A stretch of DNA of 64,000 bases from Moesziomyces globuligerus (Eukaryota > Basidiomycota > Ustilaginomycetes > Ustilaginales > Ustilaginaceae). A program made the position numbers and the translations under genes. The notes under the pieces were generated by a model. The model was not told where the DNA came from, made no database searches, and saw nothing but the letters and a program-made list of their open reading frames with translations. Below are positions 53,420 to 63,026 of the stretch, piece after piece. Numbering within the stretch: position 1 is the stretch's first letter; each line of letters begins with the position of its first letter. The DNA lies in contig JARVLF010000017.1 in assembly GCA_030849465.1 (NCBI GenBank), forward strand, positions 310,001 to 374,000, written 5' to 3'.

Positions 53420-56365
53420 ATGCAAGTGGCACCAGGCATTCTGGGCCAACCCCCATCCTCTCTTCATCCACCTGCCTCGCCTCCCTCAGCCGAAGATGTC
53501 TCCGCGACATCACACAGTGCGCTCGCCTCAGGCAATCTCGCAACCTTCCTGCAGCCCTCGTTTGACGCTTCAACTTATGTATCCGAGCTAATCAGTGGCG
53601 TAGACGCGCGGCTGGACGCGGCGCGTGCAGCCACGCAGCCTGCAAGCCCCTCTGCAAGACTCGCCGTATCTGCAGGAGGCCTCCTCCAACCAGTAAGCCC
53701 CGGGAGCATCACACCGAACACGCAAAAGGCTGAGGCGTCCAGGTCGAGCATCTTACTCTCTCCGTCCGCAACCACACCCGCGGCGGCGGACGGCGTCGTC
53801 GGCAGCTCGAAAGCGCAGGCCGCCCAGCGCAAGCGCGAGCAGGACCAGGAAGAAGTGGATCTGTCGCTGGCAATCTCGCGGCTCAACCTGGCCATAGAAG
53901 AGCTGGACCGGTCGATCTCGACGCAGGTGACGGCGAACGCGCCAGAGCTGCTGCAGCGCACCTCGCGGCTCACTACGATGCAGCAGGGGCTCGAGCACAC
54001 TCGGCACGGCGTCCAGTCGCTCGACATTGAGGTGGCCAACCTGCGGCGCAAGGTGCACGATCCGTTTGTGCGGCTGACCGAGCTGCAGGCGGATCTGCGG
54101 CTTTACGACGGCGCGGGCGAGCTGGTGGCCAAGGCGGTCAAGTTCGTCGACCTCGCCCGCCGGCTCGAGACGCAGATGGAAGCGCTCTTTGTCAAGAAGG
54201 ACTCGGCCCCAGGCAAGACGACTGAAGGCGAGGCGGAGGATGCGGTGGTGGGACAGGTGCATGGACGCGATCTTTCGCGCGCGGCACTGCTGATCCACGA
54301 GATCTCGGCGATGCTCGATACCGGGCGGCGGGCGGAAGAGGGCCAAGCAGGGCTGCTGGCGCTCAAGCTCGTGCAGGACGTGGTGCCCGTGGTGGAGAGC
54401 GCGCGCAAGACGGTGGTCGACTACATGGAGGACATGATCGTGCGCGGCCTGCGCGATCTCTCCCCCGTCATGCTGGCATCGAGCCTCCAGACAGCGTTCA
54501 ACCTCGGCACACTACCGACGCTGGTCAAGGACCTGCTGGACGATCTCACGGAGGTGGTCAAGGAGCGCACGGCGGCGGCGCTAGATCTGGATGCGATCGC
54601 GCGGCAGATCGGCTCGGCCCTTCCGTCGCTCGAGGCGGGAGCGAGCAGCTATACGGCGTATCGCAGCGGGCGTAGGGGCAGGGATGACGGCAGCGCCCAG
54701 AGGCAGCAGCAGCAGGCGTGGTCGGACGCGCTATGGAAGCGGCTCGAGGCGCTCATCGTCGTCGAAATGGGCGCGGTCTGCAGCAAAGTCTACCTGCTCG
54801 AAAAGGTGCTCAAGCTTAAGAGCGACAGCGAGACGGGCGTCAACTTCCTCGCGGCGGCGCTCGACGTGCTTGGCGACCGGCCAAGCCACACCTTCTGGCG
54901 CACCTGGGCGCAGTGCCTCCAGCAGCAGGTCGCCGGCGCCGCGGCCAAGTCTCCCTGGGTTGCACAGCTGCTCTCGAGCGGCGTCTCGCTTGAGGCCGCG
55001 CAAGGGACAGTCACCGGTGTGATGGGCGGATACACTAGGCTGCTCAGACTGTTGCACGAGTTCTTTGCCAAGATCACCGTGTACACCGACGTGCAGTATA
55101 TGCAGACGCACCAGAGCGCCGAGGCGGTGGTGCTGCTGCGCGGGCTGGCGCCGCTCGAGAAGGGCTACGTGGATAAGGCGACATGGCGCGTTGCCGAGGT
55201 CTTGTCGCAGGTGGTGGCGCCGACGCGTAGGACGCCGCTGGATGCGGGCAAGGAGGCGGATGGCGTCGTGGCACTTGTGGCGAATGCGGTGGATGCGGTG
55301 CGCTTCGACCCGCTCCTGCTGCGCGCTGTGACGGACCGCTGCACTGCGCTTGTCGAGCAGTATGCTGCGCGCCTTGGTGGCGTAGTGGCGCAAGACACAT
55401 CTGCCTGGATACTTGACGCTCACGCTGCCGGGGCCACCGCGTCCCAGTCGTGGAACGCAACCCTCGTGCGCTTCTCCCACGCTCTTGCGGTTGGTCTCTC
55501 TGGGGTGGCGTCCGAGCACGTCGCGGTCTCGGGCAAGGGGACATCTGTGAGCTACGCAGCGACGCGGCTGCAGTCGGGCGGCGAGACGATCGTGCGGGCG
55601 ACGCGGACATTGCTGCTCGAGCCGCTGCTGCACGCTGCCGAGCAGACGATCGGCACTGCCATGGGCAAGATGCACGCGCAGCTCGCGGCCAGAGGCGCAG
55701 TGCAGCAGCGTGGCGTCGCGATCGATGCGACTTCGGGCGCGTCGGCTTACGTATCGGAGGTGTGCGATACGCTCGCTGGCGTTCGCGAAAACCTCCTGCC
55801 GCTCTACCCGCCTCAGCTGCGAACCGCGCTTGCCGGTGTCATTGCCCATACGGCCGCGGAGGTCTTCCTCCTCCATGCGGGACTCGTGGCACTACCCGAG
55901 GATGCGGACGCGGTGAAGCTCAGGCTGGCGACCGACATGACCGAGCTCGAATTTGCACTTACGCAGATCCTCGGCGATGCGGTGCCGTTCAAGACAGGAC
56001 TCACGTGGGTGGAGGACGCGGACGGAAGGAACGTGATCAAGGCCATCAAGGCGTTCCGCCGCGTGCTGTTCCTTGAGACGCCTCAGATCGAGAACGAGGT
56101 CGAGACGCTCAAGGCAGATACGTCGCTGGCGCTTGCCGTGACGCTACACATCTTCTCGCGCTCTGACGCCCTAGACCAAGTGCTGTCCAGCTTGGCGCCC
56201 AAACAGAAAGCGGAGGCAGCAGCACGATCCGACCTCGTCCGCTCCGCCCTCGACGACATGACAACTGTCACGTCGCGTATCCGCTCCACCCTCGTTGAGC
56301 TCCCGCTCGACGGCCACGCCTCGCGCATCGTCGACCTGCTTCTGCCCGCCTCTTCTGAACAGTAG
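53420..56365 (+). CDS. COG5: Conserved oligomeric Golgi complex subunit 5
   Basis: 981 residues, no intron, ATG at 53420. Conserved N-terminal parts match Cog5: FLQPSFDASTYVSELISG near residue 42, and after a Ser/Ala-rich insert DLSLAISRLNLAIEELDRSI from about 148. Then come LEHTRHGVQSLDIEVANLRR and LRLYDGAGELVAKAVKFVDL. The rest is alpha-helical without obvious motifs. It is longer than the human protein (about 840-860 residues), mainly through the insert and N-terminal extension. COG tethers retrograde vesicles at the Golgi; subunits 5-8 form lobe B. The stop is 63 nt from the stop of convergent dCMP deaminase. Confidence 0.9.
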   Translation: MQVAPGILGQPPSSLHPPASPPSAEDVSATSHSALASGNLATFLQPSFDASTYVSELISGVDARLDAARAATQPASPSARLAVSAGGLLQPVSPGSITPNTQKAEASRSSILLSPSATTPAAADGVVGSSKAQAAQRKREQDQEEVDLSLAISRLNLAIEELDRSISTQVTANAPELLQRTSRLTTMQQGLEHTRHGVQSLDIEVANLRRKVHDPFVRLTELQADLRLYDGAGELVAKAVKFVDLARRLETQMEALFVKKDSAPGKTTEGEAEDAVVGQVHGRDLSRAALLIHEISAMLDTGRRAEEGQAGLLALKLVQDVVPVVESARKTVVDYMEDMIVRGLRDLSPVMLASSLQTAFNLGTLPTLVKDLLDDLTEVVKERTAAALDLDAIARQIGSALPSLEAGASSYTAYRSGRRGRDDGSAQRQQQQAWSDALWKRLEALIVVEMGAVCSKVYLLEKVLKLKSDSETGVNFLAAALDVLGDRPSHTFWRTWAQCLQQQVAGAAAKSPWVAQLLSSGVSLEAAQGTVTGVMGGYTRLLRLLHEFFAKITVYTDVQYMQTHQSAEAVVLLRGLAPLEKGYVDKATWRVAEVLSQVVAPTRRTPLDAGKEADGVVALVANAVDAVRFDPLLLRAVTDRCTALVEQYAARLGGVVAQDTSAWILDAHAAGATASQSWNATLVRFSHALAVGLSGVASEHVAVSGKGTSVSYAATRLQSGGETIVRATRTLLLEPLLHAAEQTIGTAMGKMHAQLAARGAVQQRGVAIDATSGASAYVSEVCDTLAGVRENLLPLYPPQLRTALAGVIAHTAAEVFLLHAGLVALPEDADAVKLRLATDMTELEFALTQILGDAVPFKTGLTWVEDADGRNVIKAIKAFRRVLFLETPQIENEVETLKADTSLALAVTLHIFSRSDALDQVLSSLAPKQKAEAAARSDLVRSALDDMTTVTSRIRSTLVELPLDGHASRIVDLLLPASSEQ

Positions 56366-56428
56366 ACATTGCAAATGCAAACAAATTCCAAACCGGATAC
56401 GAGTGGTATGGAGTGAGGCGGGAGGTTT

Positions 56429-57526
56429 TCATGGATCGAGGTGGAATTGGCGGATCTCGACGCCGGCCTCGGCGAAGATGGCCTTGGTGCGGGCGTCCAT
56501 GGAGTACTCGAGCTGGTAGACGACGGTTCTGATGCCGGACTGGATGATCTTGACTGCGCAGCGGAGGCAGGGGCAGGTGTTGCAGTACATGGTCGCTCCT
56601 CCTGTCGCTGGCGAGATTTTTTGGCGGCCTGCTTCTAGCAGAGCGTTTTCTTCCGCATGCAAGCAGAGGCATTCGTCGAGGTTCTGTCCGCATGCGCTGA
56701 CAACCGCCGCCGAGGCTCCAGCCGTGGTGGAGGGGAGCGTGTTGTTGCAGCGCGGGCAGCCGCCTTGGTTGCAGTTGCGGAGACCCGAGGGGGTGCCGTT
56801 GTAGCCGGTCGAGATGATGCGGTTCGCAGCGACGAGCACTGCGCCGACGCGACGCTTCATGCAATTGCTCCGGAGCGAAGCCAAGTTGCAGAGCTTGAGA
56901 AAGTAGGTATCCCAGCACGGACGCAGCCGTTCTGGATTGTCGAGTTTGAGCTGACGTAGGTGGTTGCCCAGAGATTCGAGCGAGGGGAAGTCGTTGACGA
57001 TGCTGACGTGAGCGTATCGACGGAGAGCTGTCAATCCACCGACCGAGATGCCGTTTATCGAGATAGAGAGCTGACCCATGTTATCCACCAATCCATTGCC
57101 ACCGACAGCTGAAGAGTCGGACCGCACGAATCGCGGCTGTGTCCGAGAGAAGCTAAGGCCAAAGACCATCTCGTCGTCGAGCTCGACAAAGTGCTCGAGC
57201 TTCATCGGCAACCGCTTCTCCTGGATCCTCTTCCACCTCGTCAGGAGCGGTGCGCTGACTTCGACACACAGGACGAAAGGCCGCTTGATGAACGCCTCCA
57301 TCTCCTGCACCGTCTGCACGTCCACCGTGACGAACTTCTCCTGCCACCGATCCGTCACATAGTCGAGCATCTCCTTGGAATCAAAGCATCGGATCTGCGG
57401 CGGACCGACGTAGTCGATCTCGGCACCATCGTGCGTGCTCAGCACCTTGAAGCCTTCCCTCTCCGCCAGATACTGCGCCACGGCCGCCTTGCCCGAACCG
57501 GGCGCTCCAATCAGCGAAATCAGCAT
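56429..57526 (-). CDS. DCD1: dCMP deaminase with N-terminal P-loop domain
   Basis: 365 residues, no intron. The start chosen is the ATG at 57526 (MLISLIG) since the P-loop begins there; five more residues are possible upstream. Residues 1-190 form a nucleoside-kinase-like domain with Walker A GAPGSGKAAVAQYLAE and a coenzyme-A-kinase-like middle. The deaminase starts near 200 (RPCWDTYFLKLCNLASLRSN, RRVGAVLV, STGYNGTPSG). Structural zinc ligands lie in NCNQGGCPRCNN; the catalytic HAE is in CLHAEENALLEAG near residue 288, with CPCLRC after it. The enzyme makes dUMP for thymidylate synthesis and is usually activated by dCTP. The N-terminal fusion is known from fungi. Confidence 0.93.
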   Translation of the reverse strand: MLISLIGAPGSGKAAVAQYLAEREGFKVLSTHDGAEIDYVGPPQIRCFDSKEMLDYVTDRWQEKFVTVDVQTVQEMEAFIKRPFVLCVEVSAPLLTRWKRIQEKRLPMKLEHFVELDDEMVFGLSFSRTQPRFVRSDSSAVGGNGLVDNMGQLSISINGISVGGLTALRRYAHVSIVNDFPSLESLGNHLRQLKLDNPERLRPCWDTYFLKLCNLASLRSNCMKRRVGAVLVAANRIISTGYNGTPSGLRNCNQGGCPRCNNTLPSTTAGASAAVVSACGQNLDECLCLHAEENALLEAGRQKISPATGGATMYCNTCPCLRCAVKIIQSGIRTVVYQLEYSMDARTKAIFAEAGVEIRQFHLDP

Positions 57527-57829
57527 CGCTCGGCCCCGCAAGATCGTAGTTTAGAGATAGAGTTGGTGGCTGCACGGTCGACAGCCGTCCAAGCCAGACA
57601 CGTGTTGGTCTCCCTCCTTCCGCCGCACCGCGCTCCACCGCGAACCCTTTTATTTTTTCCAGAGCGCGTGCCACGCCCACTTTACGCGTTGCCCACTCCC
57701 ACCAAAGCACGGCCCAACAGGAAGCAACCCGAACATGCCTCACAAAGCCTTCAAGCAGATCGACGTGCTCACACGACACCATGCTTGTCCAAAGAATCAA
57801 TGATGCTAGAAAACACATGCTCGTCTCGC
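57527..57829. other. Short intergenic region, dCMP deaminase promoter
   Basis: 303 bp between two minus-strand genes. No gene seen; includes an A/T-rich TTATTTTTTCC-type stretch near 57648. Confidence 0.55.
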
Positions 57830-60800
57830 TTACAGCTTCGAGTTCTTCGCCGACGCCGTCTCCTCCTTGGCCTCCTCTTTCCCATCCTTGCTTGCGTCTG
57901 CCTCGCCGTCTTCGATCGGCGGAGGCTTGATGCTGCGCATGGGGGCCAACCTCCACTGCAGATCCTTCAGCGCCTTGGACTTTGGATCGGGCCGCCAGAG
58001 CTCGTAGCTCTCGAGCAGACTGAGCATGTCCTCTGCAAACAGGCTGCGCACATGCTTGTCCTCAAACAGGCCTCGGAGCGCCCACGGCAGCTCGTACGGG
58101 TTCCACCTCTGGACCTCGAAAGCCTCGGACACGAGAAGCGCCCTCCTCGCCTCTTCCTCCGCCGACGAGGGCCTCTTGGCCGCGTGCGGGCCGTTTGCAG
58201 CCGAAGCAGCCCCCGGCGGGCCCGGCACCAGGGTCGGCTCGGACAGCGGATGCGTCACCTCGAACAGATAGCGAGTGGCCAGATCGTAAACCGCGCGCTC
58301 CTCGTACACCTGCGAGTGGCCTCTTCCGCCGTAGAGACTGCCCGCGACACTGGCCGAGAGCAGCGTGAGCAGATTATGGTCGCTGAGCCCGGCATTGCGG
58401 ACCGCCACGCAGAGCACGAGCAGGTTGGTCAAAAAGTCCACCCTCGGGAACGCCTGTCCGTCGATGTACAGCGCGCGCAGGATCGACGCGTGGTTGTTGC
58501 ACAGATTCAGCGCCGAGTAGATCGGCACCACGTTGTCGTCTGTCGATCCGACGTATACGCACTTGGCGCCTGCATCCAGCACGATCTTGAGCGCCGCTGT
58601 GTACTGCTGCGCGACCGCGGTGCTGGACGACTGGAACTCGAACAGCTCTTTGGCCGCCGCGGTCTCAAAGTAGTTGATGTAGCTCGCCGTGATGCTCGAC
58701 TTGAGATGCGCAAATGGCCCGTGATGGATGCCGCACATGGCCAGCAGGCAGATCCTCGTATGCTCGGCGCGCACATGCCTCTGCTCGATCAGCCGCGCCA
58801 GCAGCTGCGTCGCCACCACCGCGCCCTGCGAGTGCGCTGACAGGAAGAGCGCATCCGCGTTCTTCAGATCCTCCACCCACTTGGGCCGGCTGATGAGCTC
58901 GGCAAACAGCCTATCGACACGGTCCGCCACCTTACCGTCGCCCTGCAGCGAGATCGCCGTGATCGCCTCCGGATTGAGCTCCAGCCCGGCCTCCAGAAAG
59001 TGGCGTCGGATGGACTCGGTCTGCATGGCCGCAAACTTGGCCGAGGTGCCCGTAGGCTCGCCGATCATGTTCTTGAAGATGCTCTGCGTGAACCAGCCGT
59101 GCACGCCGATGACGACGATCTTGCCGATGCCCGCCGTGCCCTTGGTCTGCGCGCGGTCGGGCATGCCGACCGTAGACCAGGCGCGCGGCAGCCGCTGTGC
59201 CGACTCAGCCACCTCCTTGAGCGCCGTCTCGACGCCCTTGTCGCGGCTCGAGCCCATGCCGCTCGCCTTGGCCTTGCCCGCCAGTCGCTGCGCGGGTCTC
59301 GCCCCGGCCAGGGCGGACGCAGTGCCGGATCCGAGGCCAGCGTCACCGTACTTGGAGTAGCGTGTGGGCCTCTTCATGCGTTCCAGATCTGGGACCTTAC
59401 TGAATAGATAGCTGTTGACCGCGCTCAGCGTCCTCTCGAGCACGCCGACCTTGGGTGGCCACATGCGCGGTGCTCTGGTGAACGTGTCTTCGAACGACGG
59501 CAGCACGAGATTGGGTGGCGGCACGAACGCCGGCTCTGCCGCGGGTCTGGTCGGCGTCGAGGCACCCGATCTAGATGGTCCGGAGGCATTCAGCGCATCA
59601 CCTGTCTTTGCGGCTACACTAGCCGCAGCTGTGTCCGCGCGCTTGCTCTTGCCCAAGCCGAGGGTCGAGGCTGCTGTCGCATTGGCGGCTTTGGTGATGG
59701 CGGCTTTGCTGAGATTGCGCATGCTGTCTTTGCTAGTCGAGAGCGGTGTCGCGGCGCGCTGCACGTCCGATTCGCTGGCCAAGGACGATGCTTTGGAGCC
59801 AGCCAAGCTGCCACCCGTGACGGTGCGCGCTCTCGGCGCCCCACTCACGTCAGGCGTTAATCGCCCGGCGGCGGGAGCAATATCGCGGGCGGAGGCGGTA
59901 CGGGCAGGAGCTTCCATGTCGCTGATGTCCATGACTTCCATGCCGTCGTCGTTGCGGATGGTCTCGGGCATTTCTCTCGGCAAGTTTGCGCTACGAGAGG
60001 CGAAGAACTTGATCCAGCCGCTCTTGGTCGAGCTGTTGAGGACGACATTGTTCGGTGCAAAGGCTGCGGCAGGGGAGTCTCTGGCGAGCGCGTCTGCTTT
60101 GACCTGCTCTGCCGGAGTGCGGGCTGGGACCTGCGTTTCCGTATACTCCGTGTCCGGTGCAAGTTGCTCACTCTGGCCGGCTGCAGCCGACTCGGCTTTG
60201 TCGACGAGGTCCTGCTGCTGCGCATTATACACCCACGTGGGAACCCAGCGTGCGAGATACGACGAGTAGGTCCACTCCGCCGAATCCGAGTTGGACTGAG
60301 CTTCACCAGGTTGCGCATCCTGGTCGATGTCCATCGGCTCCGCCGTGTCAGGCGCCACGGCAACGCGCGCCGCCTCCGCCGTGGAAGGTGGAGGCATCTC
60401 GTTCGGCACACGTAGCTCCTCGGCCACCGGCCGTTGATCGATGTGTATCGGAGCTTCGACGCCAGACCAGAATCTCCATCGCCAAGTGCCACTAGCCTGC
60501 CTAGCATCGTCTCCGCCGCTGCTCGCTGGCGGGTACGTGCCACTCTCCTGAGCGGCCGCACTCTGGGTCTCCTGCTCTTTGGGCTCCGCCACACTGTCTT
60601 TGGCAGATAGCGCGGCGGCCGTATCGCTTTCTTCCTGAGCTTGCGGGGGATCAAAGGCACGCTGCAAGCTGGGCAGCGGCTCCTGGACCTCGTAGCGTGC
60701 GCCCATCCAGCCACGCTTGACGACGGTCCGGTAAGTGACTGTGTCCTCGCCATCATGGCGCATCGGGGTCTCCTGTACTTCTTCTGACGGTACTGATTCC

Positions 60801-62443
60801 GATGCGGAAGGCGCGGCCGTCGATTCTGTCCCTTTGGCGTCTGCCTCAGGACGCTCGACCTGCTGCTGTTGCCGCTCTTGTGACTGCTGCACTGGAGGTT
60901 GTACATCAGTAGCGGCAGCGTCCTTTGCGCTTTGCTGAGACTCTGCAGAGATATTGCGCCAAGGAATCCAGGAGACGCGGCGGTCCCTGGGCGGAATCTG
61001 TGCCGCTCTGATGGTGGCGTCCGAGTCTCGACCGGTAGGGAAAGGTTTCTGTTCCGTCGCAGCGGTCGCGGTGGGCAGCGTATCTGCGGCTGGATCGTAA
61101 ACGTCGTTGTAACCAAGGGATCTCCTGAAGGCAGCCTCGTCTTCGCTCATGGGTGGCGGTGGATCGTCATTCCCGGCTCCGACTTCCGCTCCCTCGACTG
61201 CCTTGGACTCGGTCTGTAGCTTATCGATTGCAGCAGCTGGAGTGCGTTCGGACTCTGCAGGCCAGCCGAGGCCGAACCAGGTCTTTCTGCGAGCAGCCTG
61301 GTCCGGCGACGCAGGTTCCTGCGCGCTCGTCGGCTCTTTGGGCAGTGCGCTGGGCTGCAGCGATGAGCTGCGCTCCATCTCGTCAGCGCTGCGCTTTGGC
61401 TGAGTGGGCGAAGCCGTGGGCAGGCCGTGGCCCAGACCTTGTGTTGAACCGAGCTTCCGTGGCGAGACGACGCCGGAGGGCTCGGAAGGCGGCTTCTGTA
61501 TGTAGCTCTGCGGCCTGCGCCTGGGTGAGAGCGGAGAAAGTCGTGCCGTAGGAGACGTGGCAGGCGACTGGGACGGATGGGGTGAGGGAGGTGATCTTGC
61601 GGAGCCCGAGCTGGAGGCTGTGGAATTGCGAGAATCGGCCGGCTTGGTGCGCAGCGTCGGAGGCATGGTCGGCGTGGCGACGGGCACGGTCGACGAGCGC
61701 ACTGGAGCTTTACCCTTTGCAGCCGTTGTCTTGGCTCGATAGCTTTCCGAGGCTGTGCGGGACTTGAGCTGTGCAGCGTGGCCGAGTGCGGTGAGATGGC
61801 TCTTGTTATCGACGGTGCGACCGTTGATGGGTGTGTCGTCGATGCCGAGCTCGGGGGTCTGGGCCTCAGCCGAGAGCTGGTCGAGCATGTGGCTGGTGGG
61901 ATTGCGGAAGTTGATCGAGTAGTTGGACACGGATCTTTGGGCCCTTGATGCTGTCGAGAGGGTCGAATTCTTGCGCACCCTGCCTGGAGGCGCAGCGCTT
62001 GTCTCGGGGCGCACTGGCTGTACGCGCTGGCTGTGCAGGCTGTTTAGGGTCGAGGAGCTGGCCACCCTTCTGAGCGACTCTGCAGCGCGTGCTTCGGAGC
62101 GTTGGGTTGCGCTGCGGGCTGCCTGGTCGGTGGCATGCGCCTCGTCGAGGAAGCGGCGAAAGTCGTCGCTCTCGTCTGCGCTGGTGAGCGCCGCGGACGA
62201 GGCGGACTTGGGCAGCGAGAGCGAGTGCGGGGCAGGCAGGCGCTGGGATGGTGAGACGAGCGCTGCGGCAGCGCGCGCTTCGGTGCTGACGACGCTGTGA
62301 CGCGAGGAGATGGACGACGAGTGCGGCAGTCCCCTTCGATGGCCCGAGGGGCGGGCGTGCGGAGAGGCCGAGATGCGATCGGGCGGCGCTGCGGATGCAT
62401 TGGATGGCGCCGCCCCACGCTCGCTGTTCCAGGAGAATGGCAT
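57830..62443 (-). CDS. Large alpha/beta-hydrolase-like protein (YML020W-like)
   Basis: 1537 residues from the ATG at 62443 (MPFSWNSERGAAPSN); the upstream extension is not conserved in style. Residues 1-950 are mostly Ser/Ala/Pro-rich and disordered, with short conserved-looking Trp motifs (KTWFGLGWP, RRVSWIPWRNI, WRWRFWSG, WTYSSYLARWVPTW, SGWIKFFASR). The hydrolase fold starts near 1105 (GKIVVIGVHGWFTQSIF). The nucleophile is in SAHSQGAVVATQL near 1203, with Ala in the first Gly position of GxSxG. Asp is in GSTDDNVVP near 1299 and His in CNNHASILRALY near 1316. It resembles yeast YML020W, an uncharacterised lipase-like protein. Substrate and location are unknown; the pattern of Trp motifs suggests membrane contact, an inference. 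Confidence 0.85.
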   Translation of the reverse strand: MPFSWNSERGAAPSNASAAPPDRISASPHARPSGHRRGLPHSSSISSRHSVVSTEARAAAALVSPSQRLPAPHSLSLPKSASSAALTSADESDDFRRFLDEAHATDQAARSATQRSEARAAESLRRVASSSTLNSLHSQRVQPVRPETSAAPPGRVRKNSTLSTASRAQRSVSNYSINFRNPTSHMLDQLSAEAQTPELGIDDTPINGRTVDNKSHLTALGHAAQLKSRTASESYRAKTTAAKGKAPVRSSTVPVATPTMPPTLRTKPADSRNSTASSSGSARSPPSPHPSQSPATSPTARLSPLSPRRRPQSYIQKPPSEPSGVVSPRKLGSTQGLGHGLPTASPTQPKRSADEMERSSSLQPSALPKEPTSAQEPASPDQAARRKTWFGLGWPAESERTPAAAIDKLQTESKAVEGAEVGAGNDDPPPPMSEDEAAFRRSLGYNDVYDPAADTLPTATAATEQKPFPTGRDSDATIRAAQIPPRDRRVSWIPWRNISAESQQSAKDAAATDVQPPVQQSQERQQQQVERPEADAKGTESTAAPSASESVPSEEVQETPMRHDGEDTVTYRTVVKRGWMGARYEVQEPLPSLQRAFDPPQAQEESDTAAALSAKDSVAEPKEQETQSAAAQESGTYPPASSGGDDARQASGTWRWRFWSGVEAPIHIDQRPVAEELRVPNEMPPPSTAEAARVAVAPDTAEPMDIDQDAQPGEAQSNSDSAEWTYSSYLARWVPTWVYNAQQQDLVDKAESAAAGQSEQLAPDTEYTETQVPARTPAEQVKADALARDSPAAAFAPNNVVLNSSTKSGWIKFFASRSANLPREMPETIRNDDGMEVMDISDMEAPARTASARDIAPAAGRLTPDVSGAPRARTVTGGSLAGSKASSLASESDVQRAATPLSTSKDSMRNLSKAAITKAANATAASTLGLGKSKRADTAAASVAAKTGDALNASGPSRSGASTPTRPAAEPAFVPPPNLVLPSFEDTFTRAPRMWPPKVGVLERTLSAVNSYLFSKVPDLERMKRPTRYSKYGDAGLGSGTASALAGARPAQRLAGKAKASGMGSSRDKGVETALKEVAESAQRLPRAWSTVGMPDRAQTKGTAGIGKIVVIGVHGWFTQSIFKNMIGEPTGTSAKFAAMQTESIRRHFLEAGLELNPEAITAISLQGDGKVADRVDRLFAELISRPKWVEDLKNADALFLSAHSQGAVVATQLLARLIEQRHVRAEHTRICLLAMCGIHHGPFAHLKSSITASYINYFETAAAKELFEFQSSSTAVAQQYTAALKIVLDAGAKCVYVGSTDDNVVPIYSALNLCNNHASILRALYIDGQAFPRVDFLTNLLVLCVAVRNAGLSDHNLLTLLSASVAGSLYGGRGHSQVYEERAVYDLATRYLFEVTHPLSEPTLVPGPPGAASAANGPHAAKRPSSAEEEARRALLVSEAFEVQRWNPYELPWALRGLFEDKHVRSLFAEDMLSLLESYELWRPDPKSKALKDLQWRLAPMRSIKPPPIEDGEADASKDGKEEAKEETASAKNSKL

Positions 62444-63026
62444 GGCTGCAACTCGGCACCACGCCAGAGCAGAGTAGGGAGACAAGGGCGCTTTTACTCG
62501 GCCGCGCGGCAGGTGGGCCGCATGTTCCTCGCCAGGCCTGGCTGTCGTCGGATACACCGAGGGATGAGTGAGGTGGTCGGATATCCCGCCCGTCGATGTC
62601 GTGCTGGTCGGGATGTGCGTAAGATAAGAGTGGCGAGGGTCAAGTCGATGGGAGAGAGGCTTGTGGTGGTGACAACACCGAGCTGAGCGCGGCTGGCGAG
62701 GAATGGCCGGCTGCTTAACACGGCACGTTTTGGCCCGGCTAGCGAGTGTGTTGCTCTCCTGCTCCCTTTGCGAGATGCTGCTGCGCACTCTGCACCTTGC
62801 CCGTTGCACGCGCGGGCCCAACGCTTTTTAACCAGTTGAAAGCGGCTAAGCTGGCAGGAGCTCGGCAGTGTGTTTTTTTGGGCGCACGCATGCTCAAGGC
62901 AGGCGTGCATGTTGGGCTGCAACTCGCAGCCGCCTCCACATCGCCGCTTGCACCCTCGAAAAAACATGCACTCCCATCAACCCAACCAGACCCTGACCAT
63001 CCAACACCTCTGCAAGGCGACTCACG
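62444..63026. other. Head-to-head intergenic region, hydrolase / TFIIIC subunit
   Basis: 583 bp between divergent starts. The hydrolase frame extends open to 62821 without conserved content. No other gene seen; expected to hold both promoters. Confidence 0.55.
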
